Assembly (NCBI RefSeq): GCF_900156255.1
Contig: NZ_FTMK01000004.1
Span: 62,001-126,000 of the forward strand
DNA length: 64,000 nucleotides
Direction: 5' to 3'
From: Paracoccus thiocyanatus
Lineage (GTDB): Bacteria > Pseudomonadota > Alphaproteobacteria > Rhodobacterales > Rhodobacteraceae
In this document: positions 18,242 to 27,405 of the stretch, one piece after another
Numbering within the stretch: position 1 is the first letter of the stretch
Layout of the letters: each line of letters begins with the position of its first letter
Notes under the pieces: generated by a model
Told to the model about the DNA's origin: nothing
What the model saw: the letters and a program-made list of their open reading frames with translations, nothing else
Databases searched by the model: none
Made by a program: the position numbers and the translations under genes

Positions 18242-19611
18242 TGCTGACCAATGACCAACTGTCCAAATGGGACCGCGAAAGCTTTTTCCACCCCTCGACC
18301 AATGTCGGCCAGTTCGCGCGCGGCGAAGGTGCGCAGCGCATCATCGCCGGCGCAGAGGGCGTCCATATCACCGACCGCGACGGCAACCGGCTGCTGGACG
18401 GGTTTGCCGGGCTTTACTGCGTGAACGTGGGCTATGGCCGGCCCGAGATCGCCGAGGCCATCGCCCGGCAGGCGCATGAACTGGCCTATTACCACGCCTA
18501 TGCCGGCCACGGGTCCGAGGCCGCGATCACCCTGGCGAAAATGGTCATGGACCGCGCGCCGAAACACATGGCGCGGGTCTATTTCGGCCTTGGCGGTTCG
18601 GACGCCAATGAAACCAACGTCAAGCTGGTCTGGTATTACAATAATATCCGCGGGCTGCCGCAGAAGAAGAAGATCATCTCGCGCTGGCGGGGCTATCACG
18701 GCTCGGGGTTGATGACCGGCTCGCTGACCGGGCTGGAACTGTTCCACAAGAAATTCGACCTGCCGCTGGCGCAGGTGATCCATACCGAAGCGCCCTATTA
18801 CTATCGCCGCAAGGACGCAGCCATGTCCGAGGAACAGTTCAGCGCCCATTGCGCCGAGGAACTGGAGCGGCTGATCGCGGCCGAGGGCGCCGACACCATC
18901 GCCGCCTTCATCGGCGAGCCGGTGCTGGGCACCGGCGGCATCGTGCCGCCGCCCAAGGGCTATTGGGATGCGATCCAGAAGGTGCTGGCGCGCCACGACA
19001 TCCTGCTGATCGCCGACGAGGTGGTGACGGGCTTTGGCCGGCTGGGCAGCATGTTCGGCAGCGATCATTACGGCATGGTCCCCGACATCATCACCATCGC
19101 CAAGGGCCTGACTTCGGCCTATGCGCCGCTGTCGGGCAGCATCGTCGGGCAGAAGGTCTGGGAGGTGCTGATGCAGGGCAGCGACGAATACGGCGTCTTT
19201 GGCCATGGCTGGACCTATTCCGCCCATCCCATCGGCGCCGCGGCCGGCATCGCCAACCTGCGGCTGATCGACGAACTGGGGCTGGTCGAAAACGCCGGCA
19301 CCGTCGGCCGCTATCTGAACGACCGCATGCGGGCGGCGCTGGGCGATCACCCGAATGTCGGCGAGATCCGCGGCGAAGGCATGCTTTGCGCCGTCGAACT
19401 GGTCCGCGACCGCCAGACGCGCGGCTTTTTCGACGCGGCCGAGGGCATCGGCGGCAAGGCAGTCGCCGCCATGCTCAAGCGCGGCGTGATCGCGCGGGCC
19501 ATGCCGCAAGGCGACATCATCGGCCTGGCCCCGCCGCTTTGCCTGACCGAGGCCGAGGCGGATGTGATCGTCGACGCCACCGCCGACGCGTTGCGCGAAA
19601 CGCTTGGCTGA
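18241..19611 (+). CDS. atf: Diaminobutyrate aminotransferase (Atf/DoeD)
   Basis: A 456-residue class III PLP aminotransferase. Lys288 in [13 protein letters not shown] is the cofactor lysine, and [12 protein letters not shown] is the class III PLP-binding segment. In this locus it converts L-2,4-diaminobutyrate to aspartate-4-semialdehyde for Ssd. ATG at 18241 was chosen over the in-frame GTG just before it because AAGGAG is then six bases upstream. Its TGA overlaps the ATG of the next gene. Confidence 0.9.
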   Translation: MLTNDQLSKWDRESFFHPSTNVGQFARGEGAQRIIAGAEGVHITDRDGNRLLDGFAGLYCVNVGYGRPEIAEAIARQAHELAYYHAYAGHGSEAAITLAKMVMDRAPKHMARVYFGLGGSDANETNVKLVWYYNNIRGLPQKKKIISRWRGYHGSGLMTGSLTGLELFHKKFDLPLAQVIHTEAPYYYRRKDAAMSEEQFSAHCAEELERLIAAEGADTIAAFIGEPVLGTGGIVPPPKGYWDAIQKVLARHDILLIADEVVTGFGRLGSMFGSDHYGMVPDIITIAKGLTSAYAPLSGSIVGQKVWEVLMQGSDEYGVFGHGWTYSAHPIGAAAGIANLRLIDELGLVENAGTVGRYLNDRMRAALGDHPNVGEIRGEGMLCAVELVRDRQTRGFFDAAEGIGGKAVAAMLKRGVIARAMPQGDIIGLAPPLCLTEAEADVIVDATADALRETLG

Positions 19612-20735
19612 TGGCCGGCGCCGCGATCCCCGAAACCATGTGCGCCATGGTCCTGACCGGCCATGGCGGCCCCGAGCGGCTGGAATGGCGCCAGGACTGG
19701 CCGGTCCCGCGCCCGGCCAGGGGCGAGGTGCTGGTGCGCATCACCGCCTGCGCCAAGAACAATACCGACCGCAAGGTGCGCGAGGGGCTTTATTCGACCG
19801 CCGGCGACGACACCGTCACCTCTTTCGCGATGGCGGGGAACACGCTGTCCTTTCCGCGCATCCAGGGCGCGGATGTGGTCGGCCATGTCGTCGCGGTGGG
19901 CGAGGGCGTCGCGCCGGACAGGATCGGCGAAAGGGGCTTGCTGGATTTCAACATCTATCCCGACGCGCGGGACGACCTGAACCTGGCGCCCGATTATTTC
20001 GGCCATGGTGCCGATGGCGGTTTCGCGGAATACGGCTGTTTCCCCTCGGACCAGTTCCACGCCATCGCCAACCCGGCGCTGAGCGATGCGGAACTGGCGA
20101 CGCTGGGCATGTGCTCGTGGCAGACGGGCTACCGGATGCTGACATCGGCCGGGGTGGCGGCGGGCGAGCATGTGCTGGTTACGGGCGCCTCGGGCGGGGT
20201 CGGGACCGCGCTGTTGCAGCTTTGCCGGGTGATCGGCGCCATTCCCCATGCCGTTGCCAGCCCCGGCAAGGCGGCGGCGCTTCACGCGCTTGGCGCTCAA
20301 ACGGTGATCGAGCGCGGCGCGGTCACGGACTGGCCCGGAGCGGCCTGGGCCGCGACGGGCGGCGCCCCCATCGACGCGGTGATGGACCTGGTCGGCGGCG
20401 AGATGACCGTGCCGCTGATCCAGACCATGTGCCGCGACCTGCGCCGCCGGGCCACGCCGCCGCGCCTGTCCATCGCCGGGGCCAGCGCGGGCAATGTGAC
20501 CGCGCTGCCCTGGACCCTGATCTACCTGAACCAGGTGCGGATCTTTGGCGTGTCGCACGGCACCCGCGCCGAGGCCCGGCAGTTGATCGCCTGGATCAGG
20601 GAAAACCGCTTGCGGCCGGTGCTGGCCGGCACCATGCCGCTGTCGAAACTGCCCCAGGCCGAACGCCTGTTCGCCGAGCGCAGCCGCGATTTTGTCGGAA
20701 AGCTGGTCATCATCCCCGACAGCGTCATCGGCTAG
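19611..20735 (+). CDS. Zinc-type/quinone-oxidoreductase-like medium-chain dehydrogenase
   Basis: A 374-residue MDR-superfamily oxidoreductase. An N-terminal GroES-like domain (KNNTDRKVREG) precedes a nucleotide-binding motif VTGASGGVGTALLQL near residues 190-205. Its start overlaps the atf stop by one base, so it is translationally linked to the ectoine operon. It is not part of the core pathway I know. It may handle a side aldehyde or simply be a passenger. I see no obvious structural-zinc Cys cluster, so a quinone-reductase-like enzyme is as likely as an alcohol dehydrogenase. Confidence 0.8.
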   Translation: MAGAAIPETMCAMVLTGHGGPERLEWRQDWPVPRPARGEVLVRITACAKNNTDRKVREGLYSTAGDDTVTSFAMAGNTLSFPRIQGADVVGHVVAVGEGVAPDRIGERGLLDFNIYPDARDDLNLAPDYFGHGADGGFAEYGCFPSDQFHAIANPALSDAELATLGMCSWQTGYRMLTSAGVAAGEHVLVTGASGGVGTALLQLCRVIGAIPHAVASPGKAAALHALGAQTVIERGAVTDWPGAAWAATGGAPIDAVMDLVGGEMTVPLIQTMCRDLRRRATPPRLSIAGASAGNVTALPWTLIYLNQVRIFGVSHGTRAEARQLIAWIRENRLRPVLAGTMPLSKLPQAERLFAERSRDFVGKLVIIPDSVIG

Positions 20736-20791
20736 GCGCGGGCTGGCCCTTGGCCGGCGGCCAGGGGGGGCGGGCTGTCTTCCTTCGCCTG

Positions 20792-21244
20792 TCAGCGGCC
20801 CTTGCCGGCGTATCGGCCGCCATCTGCGTCATCGACGCCGGGCTTGCGGAATTCGCGCCATGCCAGGCACAGCAGGGCGGTGCCGCCGCTGACGCAATAG
20901 GTGATGGCAAGCCCCAGCAGCCCAAGGCCCGCCAGCCAGGCCAGCAGCGTCGCCGCGCCTGCGGCCAGCACGGCCAGCGCGATCAAGGCGACGACCCGTC
21001 CGCCGCCCTGCGCCCGGTCAAGGCCGGGGTGGTCCAGCGCCTCGGGCTGGGGGTGGAACCAGTATTGGCGATCCGCCCTGGCGCACCAGGCCGGCACCGT
21101 GCTTTCTGCAATCGTCGGACCCGTCGGCTCGGCCTTGGCCGGCGGCGGAACCGCGTTCACGGCGGCAGCGCCAGCGCGTTGCCGCCATGCGGGGCGCGCC
21201 TGATCCGGCGCCAAAGGCCGTGCCGGGCCCGCCCCTGCCGGCAT
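20792..21244 (-). CDS. Small two-helix membrane protein linked to the RTX/Hint gene
   Basis: A 150-residue protein that I do not recognise. Residues 1-80 are proline/alanine-rich and hydrophilic. Residues 84-106 and 107-128 form two hydrophobic helices, followed by a charged tail. Its ATG overlaps the TGA of the RTX/Hint gene (ATGA), which argues for a real, translationally coupled gene. It could be a membrane partner or an accessory for export or anchoring of the RTX protein; this is inference only. Confidence 0.55.
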   Translation of the reverse strand: MPAGAGPARPLAPDQARPAWRQRAGAAAVNAVPPPAKAEPTGPTIAESTVPAWCARADRQYWFHPQPEALDHPGLDRAQGGGRVVALIALAVLAAGAATLLAWLAGLGLLGLAITYCVSGGTALLCLAWREFRKPGVDDADGGRYAGKGR

Positions 21245-24200
21245 CAGCCCACCTTTCCCCAGGTAAAGGGCTGCTTGCCATTGGCGACCAGCCGCTGCAC
21301 CAGGTTGCGCCCCTGGCGGCCGCGCATCAAAAGCCGGGCAGCAACCGGCGCCTGCGGCTGCGGCTGCGCCAGTTCCGGGAAAATCGTAAGGATTTCCTCG
21401 CGCGCCTCTGGTCCCAGCGCCTTCATCGCCTCGGGTCCGGTATACAGGCTTTCGGTCGGCGCCCCGTTCGAGAAGACCACCTCGTGCCGGTCGAACATGA
21501 AATGCCAGTATTCCACCTCTGCCATGTCCTCGACCACCTCGATGCCGTCCAGCCCGATCAGGTGGCGCGCCGCCAGCAGCACCTCGGCCTCGCCGACCAT
21601 CCGGCGCGCCACGGCCGAACGCAGCAGCACGCGATGCTGGGGCGAGACGATCAGGTCGCGTTCGGGCAGCCGCTCGCCCAGCGCCTCGGCGCGGATGCGG
21701 ATCGGGCGCAGCTTGGGCTGCTCGGCCAGTTCCTGGGCGGTCAGCACGCGCTTGCCGATCCAGCGCAGCGCCTTCATGCCGTGGTCCAGCGTCATCACCT
21801 TCATGCCGGGTTCCAACTGCTCGACAGGAACCTCGCCGTCCTCGGTCTTGATCAGGGTGCCGCGCAGGAAGCAGACCACCCCGGTATTTTCGGCATTCAG
21901 AAGATTGGCCGCGACCGGCTGCCCCTGGCCGTCCAGGATACGCAGCCCGCCCACCTGTTGCAGGACGCCATCGGACTGATCCGCCCGCAGCCAGCCCAGC
22001 GGGGTGGAATAGGTCTGGTCCGGATTGGCGGCGTTCCAGGCCGCCAGCGTGGTGTCGTTGTAGAAATCCGCAAGATTGACGGTTTCGTTGTTGGCGGAGA
22101 TGCCGTCGCCGATGCCGGTCAGGGCGTCGAAATCCTCGATCACGTCGCCGCCCGCATCGACAACGAAATGGTCGATGCCGTCGCCGCCCGCCAGCGTATC
22201 CGCCCCCGCGCCGCCGTTCAGAGTGTCGTTGCCATCGCCGCCCAGCAGGCTGTCATTGCCCGTGCCCGCGTCGAGCAGGTCGTGACCCGCACCGCCGTGC
22301 AGCGTGTCATCGCCATTGGCGGCTCGCAGCGTGTCGTTGCCCTCGCCCCCGTCGAGCGAGTCGTTGCCTTCGCCGCCAAACAGCCTGTCGTTACCCTCGC
22401 CGCCGAAAAGCGAATCGTGCCCGCCTTGGCCCTCAAGCTGGTCATCGCCGGCGCCGCCCTCAAGCGAACCGTTGCCGTAGCCGCCATCCAAGGTGTCATT
22501 GCCGTCGCCGCCCAAAAGGGTATCGTTTCCGTTTCCGTCGCCCCCTTTCAGTTGGTCGTCGCCCTCGCCACCGTCCAACAGATCGGCACCTTCGCCGCCG
22601 TCCAGCGTGTCGTTGCCCGTGCCGCCCAGCAGTTGGTCATCGCCGCTGCCGCCGTCCAGCAGATCCGCACCGCTACCGCCGATCAGCGTATCGTTGCCAT
22701 TGCCGCCGCGCAGGGTGTCGTTGTCGTCCCCGCCGTCCAGCAGGTCCGCCCCCTCGCCGCCATACAGCTTGTCTTCGCCCTCACCGCCATACAGCTTGTC
22801 GTCGCCAATATCGCCACTGAGCGTGTCGTTCCCGTCGGCGCCCACGAGGGCATCGTTTCCGGCACCGCCGTCCAGGATGTCGTTCCCCAGGCCCCCATAA
22901 AGGCTGTCGTTGCCGGCATCGCCATGGATGGAATCGGCGCCGTCGCCCCCGTCGATACTGTCGTCGCCGCCATCCCCGTGGATGGTATCGTCACCGGCCT
23001 CGCCGTGGATCGAATCGTTCCCGTCGGTGATCTGGTCGCCCTGGGCGTCGGCATAGCCAAGGCCCATGTCTTCGTTACCGGCCGTGCCGTCCACCACGCC
23101 GTCAGGCTGCATCGCCGGGTCGAACAGCGTGGTGTCGGGATCCAGCGATTCCCAATCGTAAAGCAGGCTGTCCTTGCCGATCCCGTCGTCGCGCATCGAC
23201 GTCAGTTCGATGCGCGAGATGTTCAGGCCGGCCAGCTTGCTGGGCGTCAGCTCACCCCAATCGCCCCAATCGCCATCTCCGCCGGTGATTTCGCCGGTCG
23301 GGACCGCGAAGACATCACCGTTTTCAAGCTGATAGACGTTCAGCGCGACCTTTTTCAGAACCTTTTCCTGACCATTGGCGTCGATGTGGTAAACATTGCC
23401 CCAGAAAAGCTGTTGCGAGTCGATCTCGCTGAAGCTTGATCCGTTCTGGCCGCCCGAGGGCGTATTGGCGAAACCCTCATCATAATAGCCGTCTGGATAA
23501 TAGGTCGGGTCCCGGCCATAGTCATTGGTCGCCAGCAGGTCGTCGAGGACCTCCGGGTCGTGGCGCACCCAAAGCGTGTGCAAGGTGAACTGGTTGGCGC
23601 CGGGCGTGCCGCCGGTGGCGTCATATCCGCCCAAAAGATGGGCGGCACCTTCCATGTCGCCGTTGCCCTGAACGGTGTCCAGGATCGGCTTGTTGCCCAG
23701 ATAAAGCGTATGCACCTGATCGTGGACGGATTCCCAGTCATAGATAAGCGTGTCCTGGCCGATCGCATCATCGCGGACCGTGTGCAGTTCGAAGCCGATA
23801 ATGTCGAGACCGCTTAGAATACTTGGTGTCGTTTCTCCGTAATCTCCGTAGACATAATTGCCTTCTCCGCCCACGATTTCGGCCGACGGAACGACGAAGG
23901 TATCGCCGTTCTCGGTCTGATAGGCGGTAAAGGAGACATTCTGCAGAACCTTTTCCACGCCGTCGATGTCGCGATAGTAGACATCGCCATGATAAAGCTG
24001 CTCTTCGTCCAGCCGGCTATAGCCGCCAGAAGGCGTGTTGGAAAATCCGTCCTGCCAATAGCCGGGGCCGGGCTCTTCCTCGGTAACGCCGGCGTCGTTG
24101 GTTGCCAGCAACGCGTCCATGGCAATCGGATCATGCTGGACCTGAAGGTTATAATACTCAAAACCCGAGCCATGATCGTAACGGCCCAGAAGTTTTGCAG

Positions 24201-24285
24201 CGTCTTCCATGACGCCATTGCCCTGAACCGTGTCCAGGATCGGCCGGTTTCCGATATAAAAGACGTTGTTGATCCGATTCGTCAT
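21244..24285 (-). CDS. RTX-repeat protein with duplicated N-terminal module and C-terminal Hint domain
   Basis: A 1013-residue acidic, probably secreted protein. Residues 5-178 and 191-381 are two copies of one module: each begins with a GN(R/K)[10 protein letters not shown] motif and ends near L(I/L)YDWES. Residues 423-700 are calcium-binding RTX nonapeptides (GGxGxDxLx). Residues 805-945 are a Hint domain starting at Cys805 in [12 protein letters not shown], with RWIGKRVL and SPQHRVLL further on. There is no N-terminal signal peptide, as expected for type I secretion; no type I exporter is in the window. The Hint domain may self-process or act as a C-terminal targeting unit. The function of the duplicated module is unknown. 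Confidence 0.85.
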   Translation of the reverse strand: MTNRINNVFYIGNRPILDTVQGNGVMEDAAKLLGRYDHGSGFEYYNLQVQHDPIAMDALLATNDAGVTEEEPGPGYWQDGFSNTPSGGYSRLDEEQLYHGDVYYRDIDGVEKVLQNVSFTAYQTENGDTFVVPSAEIVGGEGNYVYGDYGETTPSILSGLDIIGFELHTVRDDAIGQDTLIYDWESVHDQVHTLYLGNKPILDTVQGNGDMEGAAHLLGGYDATGGTPGANQFTLHTLWVRHDPEVLDDLLATNDYGRDPTYYPDGYYDEGFANTPSGGQNGSSFSEIDSQQLFWGNVYHIDANGQEKVLKKVALNVYQLENGDVFAVPTGEITGGDGDWGDWGELTPSKLAGLNISRIELTSMRDDGIGKDSLLYDWESLDPDTTLFDPAMQPDGVVDGTAGNEDMGLGYADAQGDQITDGNDSIHGEAGDDTIHGDGGDDSIDGGDGADSIHGDAGNDSLYGGLGNDILDGGAGNDALVGADGNDTLSGDIGDDKLYGGEGEDKLYGGEGADLLDGGDDNDTLRGGNGNDTLIGGSGADLLDGGSGDDQLLGGTGNDTLDGGEGADLLDGGEGDDQLKGGDGNGNDTLLGGDGNDTLDGGYGNGSLEGGAGDDQLEGQGGHDSLFGGEGNDRLFGGEGNDSLDGGEGNDTLRAANGDDTLHGGAGHDLLDAGTGNDSLLGGDGNDTLNGGAGADTLAGGDGIDHFVVDAGGDVIEDFDALTGIGDGISANNETVNLADFYNDTTLAAWNAANPDQTYSTPLGWLRADQSDGVLQQVGGLRILDGQGQPVAANLLNAENTGVVCFLRGTLIKTEDGEVPVEQLEPGMKVMTLDHGMKALRWIGKRVLTAQELAEQPKLRPIRIRAEALGERLPERDLIVSPQHRVLLRSAVARRMVGEAEVLLAARHLIGLDGIEVVEDMAEVEYWHFMFDRHEVVFSNGAPTESLYTGPEAMKALGPEAREEILTIFPELAQPQPQAPVAARLLMRGRQGRNLVQRLVANGKQPFTWGKVG

Positions 24286-24796
24286 TTCTTATCTCCGGCA
24301 TGGCCCAGACCCGTCGGGGCCGCGAACACTGGCAAGCGAATGGGCAGGTAGCCCGAAACTGTGAAAAAACCGTTAATTTCCGACACGGCAGCGCTCCGTA
24401 AAGATTGCACGCTGAAAGCGGGCATGGCCCAAGCGCCCCAGCTTCCGAACGGAGCATGGCTAACCCGGCAAGGGCAGGACTGCACAGTGCGATGCCCTGG
24501 ACCGCCAGGCCGGACCGGAAAAATGTCCTGGACCGGCAGCAAGTCGCGGTGAACTGCCGGTAACGGGAAATAAAGACTTGTCCTGTACAGTTGGCGCGTC
24601 ACGAAATGACAGCGAGTGGTGTAAAATGTCAGCCCGGTTATCCCTGAAGGAGAAGTTTGCCCCAGTTCCTGGGGCGAATCCGGCGGAAAGGGGCCTTGGA
24701 AATCCCTGCGATTCCACCCCAAGGTTGTGCACCGACGCGAACTTGGTAAATAGCAGCGCGGTGTCATCCGGGGAACCGCGCAAGCCAGGGACACTT
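24286..24796. promoter_or_regulatory. Divergent control region between the RTX/Hint gene and the LytTR regulator
   Basis: About 510 non-coding bases lie between two divergent genes. An imperfect direct repeat, CCTGGACCG(C/G)CAG, occurs at 24496-24508 and 24527-24539. Twelve of thirteen bases match and the copies are 31 bases apart, about three helical turns. An AT-rich patch lies at 24361-24377. The region probably holds both promoters, and the LytTR protein is the natural candidate to bind here. I cannot place the promoter boxes securely. Confidence 0.4.
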
Positions 24797-25804
24797 ATGC
24801 CAGAATCCGACATGTCGATGCAGAAGTCACGAACCGCGGACCGAGATGAGATTCGGATCCGGGTGATCTTGATAAACGGCCACAAGGTAACCCTTACGCC
24901 GACGGATCTGTGGCGTGTCCTGACCGATCGCCATTCCCTGATCTATTTCATGATATGCAGCATCTTGATCGCCTATCTTTACCCGTTGCCGATCTTGCCG
25001 TCGCCGCCCTGGTGGGAATATGTCACGGTCTTTTCCGCCGCAGAGATCGTTTTCTGGGGCACGGCCTATGGCATTCTTGTTGCGTCGGGTTGGGTAAGGC
25101 GCCTGTGGCGGCAATTCATCATCCCGGTTCCCTTGGTCATGTTCCTGTCGATATTCGCGACATTGCTGTTCGCCCGGATCTACAATCCCATCATGGCCGG
25201 GCCGGTCTGGTCCGAATTCTCTCCCCTTCAGGAAGAGGTTGTGCTGGTTTACGTGGTCATTCTGGGGTTCGAGATCGTGTATTCGATCTTTGTTCTGCCC
25301 CATACCCGGTTTTATGGCGGATTGATGCGGTTGCCCCCCGCCGGCCCCGTGGCCCTGGACCCGGCCCCGCCGCCGCCCGCGCTGCTGGCCGAAAACCGGA
25401 CGACGCCGCCATCTTCGCCGCCGCAGAAGCCGCAGGCGGAACCTGCAAAGCCCCCGCCGCGCCACGTGCATTTCGGCAGCCATAGCTGGCCCGTCTCGGC
25501 ATTGCGGCTGATTCGCGCCGAAGAGCATTACATCCGCGTCGTGACCGACCATCAGGAGGTGCTGATCCGCTATCGCCTTTCGGATGCGGTATCGCAGCTT
25601 CCCGAAGATGCGGGGATGCGGGTGCATCGCTCTTATTGGCTAAGCTACGATGCCATCGTCCAGCGCGCGCCGCTTCCCGACAGCCGGCTTTTGCTGACGC
25701 TGTGGAACGGCACGACCGTCACCGTGCCCCGCGCGCATCGCAAGAAGCTTGAGGCGGCCTTTGCCGCGCGGCCTTGTCCCGCGGATCCGGCAAAGGGCGG
25801 CTGA
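24797..25804 (+). CDS. Membrane-anchored LytTR-family transcriptional regulator
   Basis: A 335-residue protein with about four transmembrane helices (roughly residues 48-68, 75-97, 105-125 and 145-165), a proline-rich linker (185-225) and a C-terminal LytTR DNA-binding domain (about 235-325). LytTR marks are IRAEEHYIRVVTDHQEVLIR and MRVHRSYWLSYDAI. There is no receiver domain, so the membrane part is likely the sensor. The frame is open further upstream; ATG 24797 was picked because an AGGG site precedes it by about six bases and the upstream residues lack structure. It is divergent from the RTX/Hint gene, which it probably regulates. Confidence 0.8.
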   Translation: MPESDMSMQKSRTADRDEIRIRVILINGHKVTLTPTDLWRVLTDRHSLIYFMICSILIAYLYPLPILPSPPWWEYVTVFSAAEIVFWGTAYGILVASGWVRRLWRQFIIPVPLVMFLSIFATLLFARIYNPIMAGPVWSEFSPLQEEVVLVYVVILGFEIVYSIFVLPHTRFYGGLMRLPPAGPVALDPAPPPPALLAENRTTPPSSPPQKPQAEPAKPPPRHVHFGSHSWPVSALRLIRAEEHYIRVVTDHQEVLIRYRLSDAVSQLPEDAGMRVHRSYWLSYDAIVQRAPLPDSRLLLTLWNGTTVTVPRAHRKKLEAAFAARPCPADPAKGG

Positions 25805-25884
25805 ACGCCGCCGACGCCCCTTGCGCAGCAAGGCGGGTTGCGGACAAGATGCCGTGATATCTGCGGCCACCCGGCGAAAGAAGC

Positions 25885-27273
25885 ATGGATCCTCGCAGCG
25901 CTCTTCCCTCGGTCGACAGGCTTTTGCGCCGGCCCGAGGCGACGCATTTGATCGCGCATCACGGCCGCGACACCGTGCTGGGCATGCTGCGCGGCCTGTT
26001 GCAGGCCCGGCGCATGGCCGCGGGCCGGGGCGAGCCGGCGGACGCAGAAGGCGTGCTGGAAGAATGCGCCGCGCGGCTGGCGGCGCAGGCCCGGCCCTCG
26101 CTGCGGGCGGTGCTGAACCTGACCGGGACGGTCAACCACACCAATCTGGGCCGGGCGCTGCTGTCTCGACCCGCCGCCGAGGCCGCCTTTCAGGCGATGG
26201 TCAGCGCCACGAACCTGGAATACGATCTGGACCGCGGCGCGCGCGGCGACCGCGACTGCCATGTCGAGGCGCTGATCTGCCGCCTGACCGGCGCCGAGGC
26301 CGCGACGGTGGTGAACAACAACGCCGCCGCGGTGCTGCTGATGCTGAACACGCTGGCCCTGGGGCAGGAGGTCGTCGTCTCGCGCGGGGAGCTGGTCGAG
26401 ATCGGCGGCGCCTTTCGCGTCCCCGAGGTGATGGCCCGCGCCGGCTGCCGCCTGCACGAGGTCGGCGCGACCAACCGCACCCATCTGCGCGATTTCGCCA
26501 ATGCGGTGAACGCCGAAACCGCCGCCTTCATGAAGGTCCATGCCAGCAATTACGCCATCGAGGGCTTCACCGCCGAGGTGCCCCAGGCCGACCTGGCGGC
26601 GCTGGCGCGGCGGCACGGCCTGCCGTTGCTGATCGACCTGGGCAGCGGGTCGCTGCTGGATCTTGGCGCCTTTGGCCTGCCGCCCGAACCGACGGCGCGG
26701 CAGGCGATCCGTGACGGCGCCGATGCGGTGACCTTTAGTGGCGACAAGCTGCTGGGCGGCCCGCAATGCGGCATCATCGCCGGTTCGCGCGCGCTGGTGG
26801 ACCGGATGCGGGCCAACCCGCTCAAGCGGGCGCTGCGGGTGGACAAGATCATCCTGGCCGCGCTGGGCGCCACGCTGCAAGCCCATGCCGATCCCGAACG
26901 CGCGCGGACGGAAATCCCCACCCTTCGCCTGCTGACCCGGCCGCAGGGCGAAATCCGCGCGCTGGCCGACCGGCTGTGCCCGCCGGTTCGCGCGGCGCTG
27001 TCGGGCCGGGCAAAGGTCGCGGTGATCGACTGTCTCAGTCAGATCGGCAGCGGCGCGCGGCCGGTCGATCTGCTGCCAAGCGCCGGGCTGGCTTTTTCGG
27101 AAACCGGCGCGGTGCCGGTTGCGCGGATCGCGCAGGCCTTCCGCGCCCTGCCGCTGCCGGTGGTCGGCCGCGTCCACAAGGGCCGCTTCCTGCTGGACCT
27201 GCGCTGCCTGGAGGACGAGACTGCCTTTCTGGCGCAGTTGGGCCAGTTGGATTTCGGCAGGGCCGGGGGTTGA
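25885..27273 (+). CDS. selA: L-seryl-tRNA(Sec) selenium transferase
   Basis: A 462-residue fold-type I PLP enzyme that converts seryl-tRNA(Sec) to selenocysteinyl-tRNA(Sec) using selenophosphate. PLP-binding Lys288 lies in [15 protein letters not shown]. Other family marks are [27 protein letters not shown] and [13 protein letters not shown]. The length is normal. Its presence implies that the organism makes selenoproteins. The usual partner selB is not adjacent: the next gene downstream belongs to the CRISPR locus. No selenoprotein gene was identified in the window. Confidence 0.93.
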   Translation: MDPRSALPSVDRLLRRPEATHLIAHHGRDTVLGMLRGLLQARRMAAGRGEPADAEGVLEECAARLAAQARPSLRAVLNLTGTVNHTNLGRALLSRPAAEAAFQAMVSATNLEYDLDRGARGDRDCHVEALICRLTGAEAATVVNNNAAAVLLMLNTLALGQEVVVSRGELVEIGGAFRVPEVMARAGCRLHEVGATNRTHLRDFANAVNAETAAFMKVHASNYAIEGFTAEVPQADLAALARRHGLPLLIDLGSGSLLDLGAFGLPPEPTARQAIRDGADAVTFSGDKLLGGPQCGIIAGSRALVDRMRANPLKRALRVDKIILAALGATLQAHADPERARTEIPTLRLLTRPQGEIRALADRLCPPVRAALSGRAKVAVIDCLSQIGSGARPVDLLPSAGLAFSETGAVPVARIAQAFRALPLPVVGRVHKGRFLLDLRCLEDETAFLAQLGQLDFGRAGG

Positions 27274-27405
27274 GACAGGCGCGGCGGCCGCGGCGAAACT
27301 TGGCGCGAGAGCCCGAGGCAACGGTTAAAATGTCGCGCAATCTTTCCTTGAAAAGTTTATAGTTGTGAACATGGTAATTCAGGCCTCCTGACCAAAGGAT
27401 ACCTG
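27274..27405 (+). promoter_or_regulatory. Promoter region of the cas operon
   Basis: 132 non-coding bases lie between selA and the first cas gene. The right half is AT-rich (TTGAAAAGTTTATAGTTGTG around 27350) in an otherwise GC-rich setting and is the likely cas promoter. AAAGGA six bases before the ATG is the ribosome binding site. I see no terminator after selA, so read-through from selA is possible. Confidence 0.45.

Noticed and set aside
20743-20764. CTGGCC/GGCCAG hairpin between the dehydrogenase and the small membrane protein gene
   Set aside because: No T tract follows on either strand and the stem is only six base pairs, so it is not called as a terminator.
21187-23439. Long plus-strand frame opposite the RTX repeats
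   Set aside because: Its repetitive Val/Ala/Ile translation only mirrors the RTX nonapeptides on the other strand.
24369-24377. ACCGTTAAT, a fit to the published LytTR half-site pattern
   Set aside because: Only one copy with no partner at the required spacing; the pattern is degenerate enough to occur by chance in a region this long.
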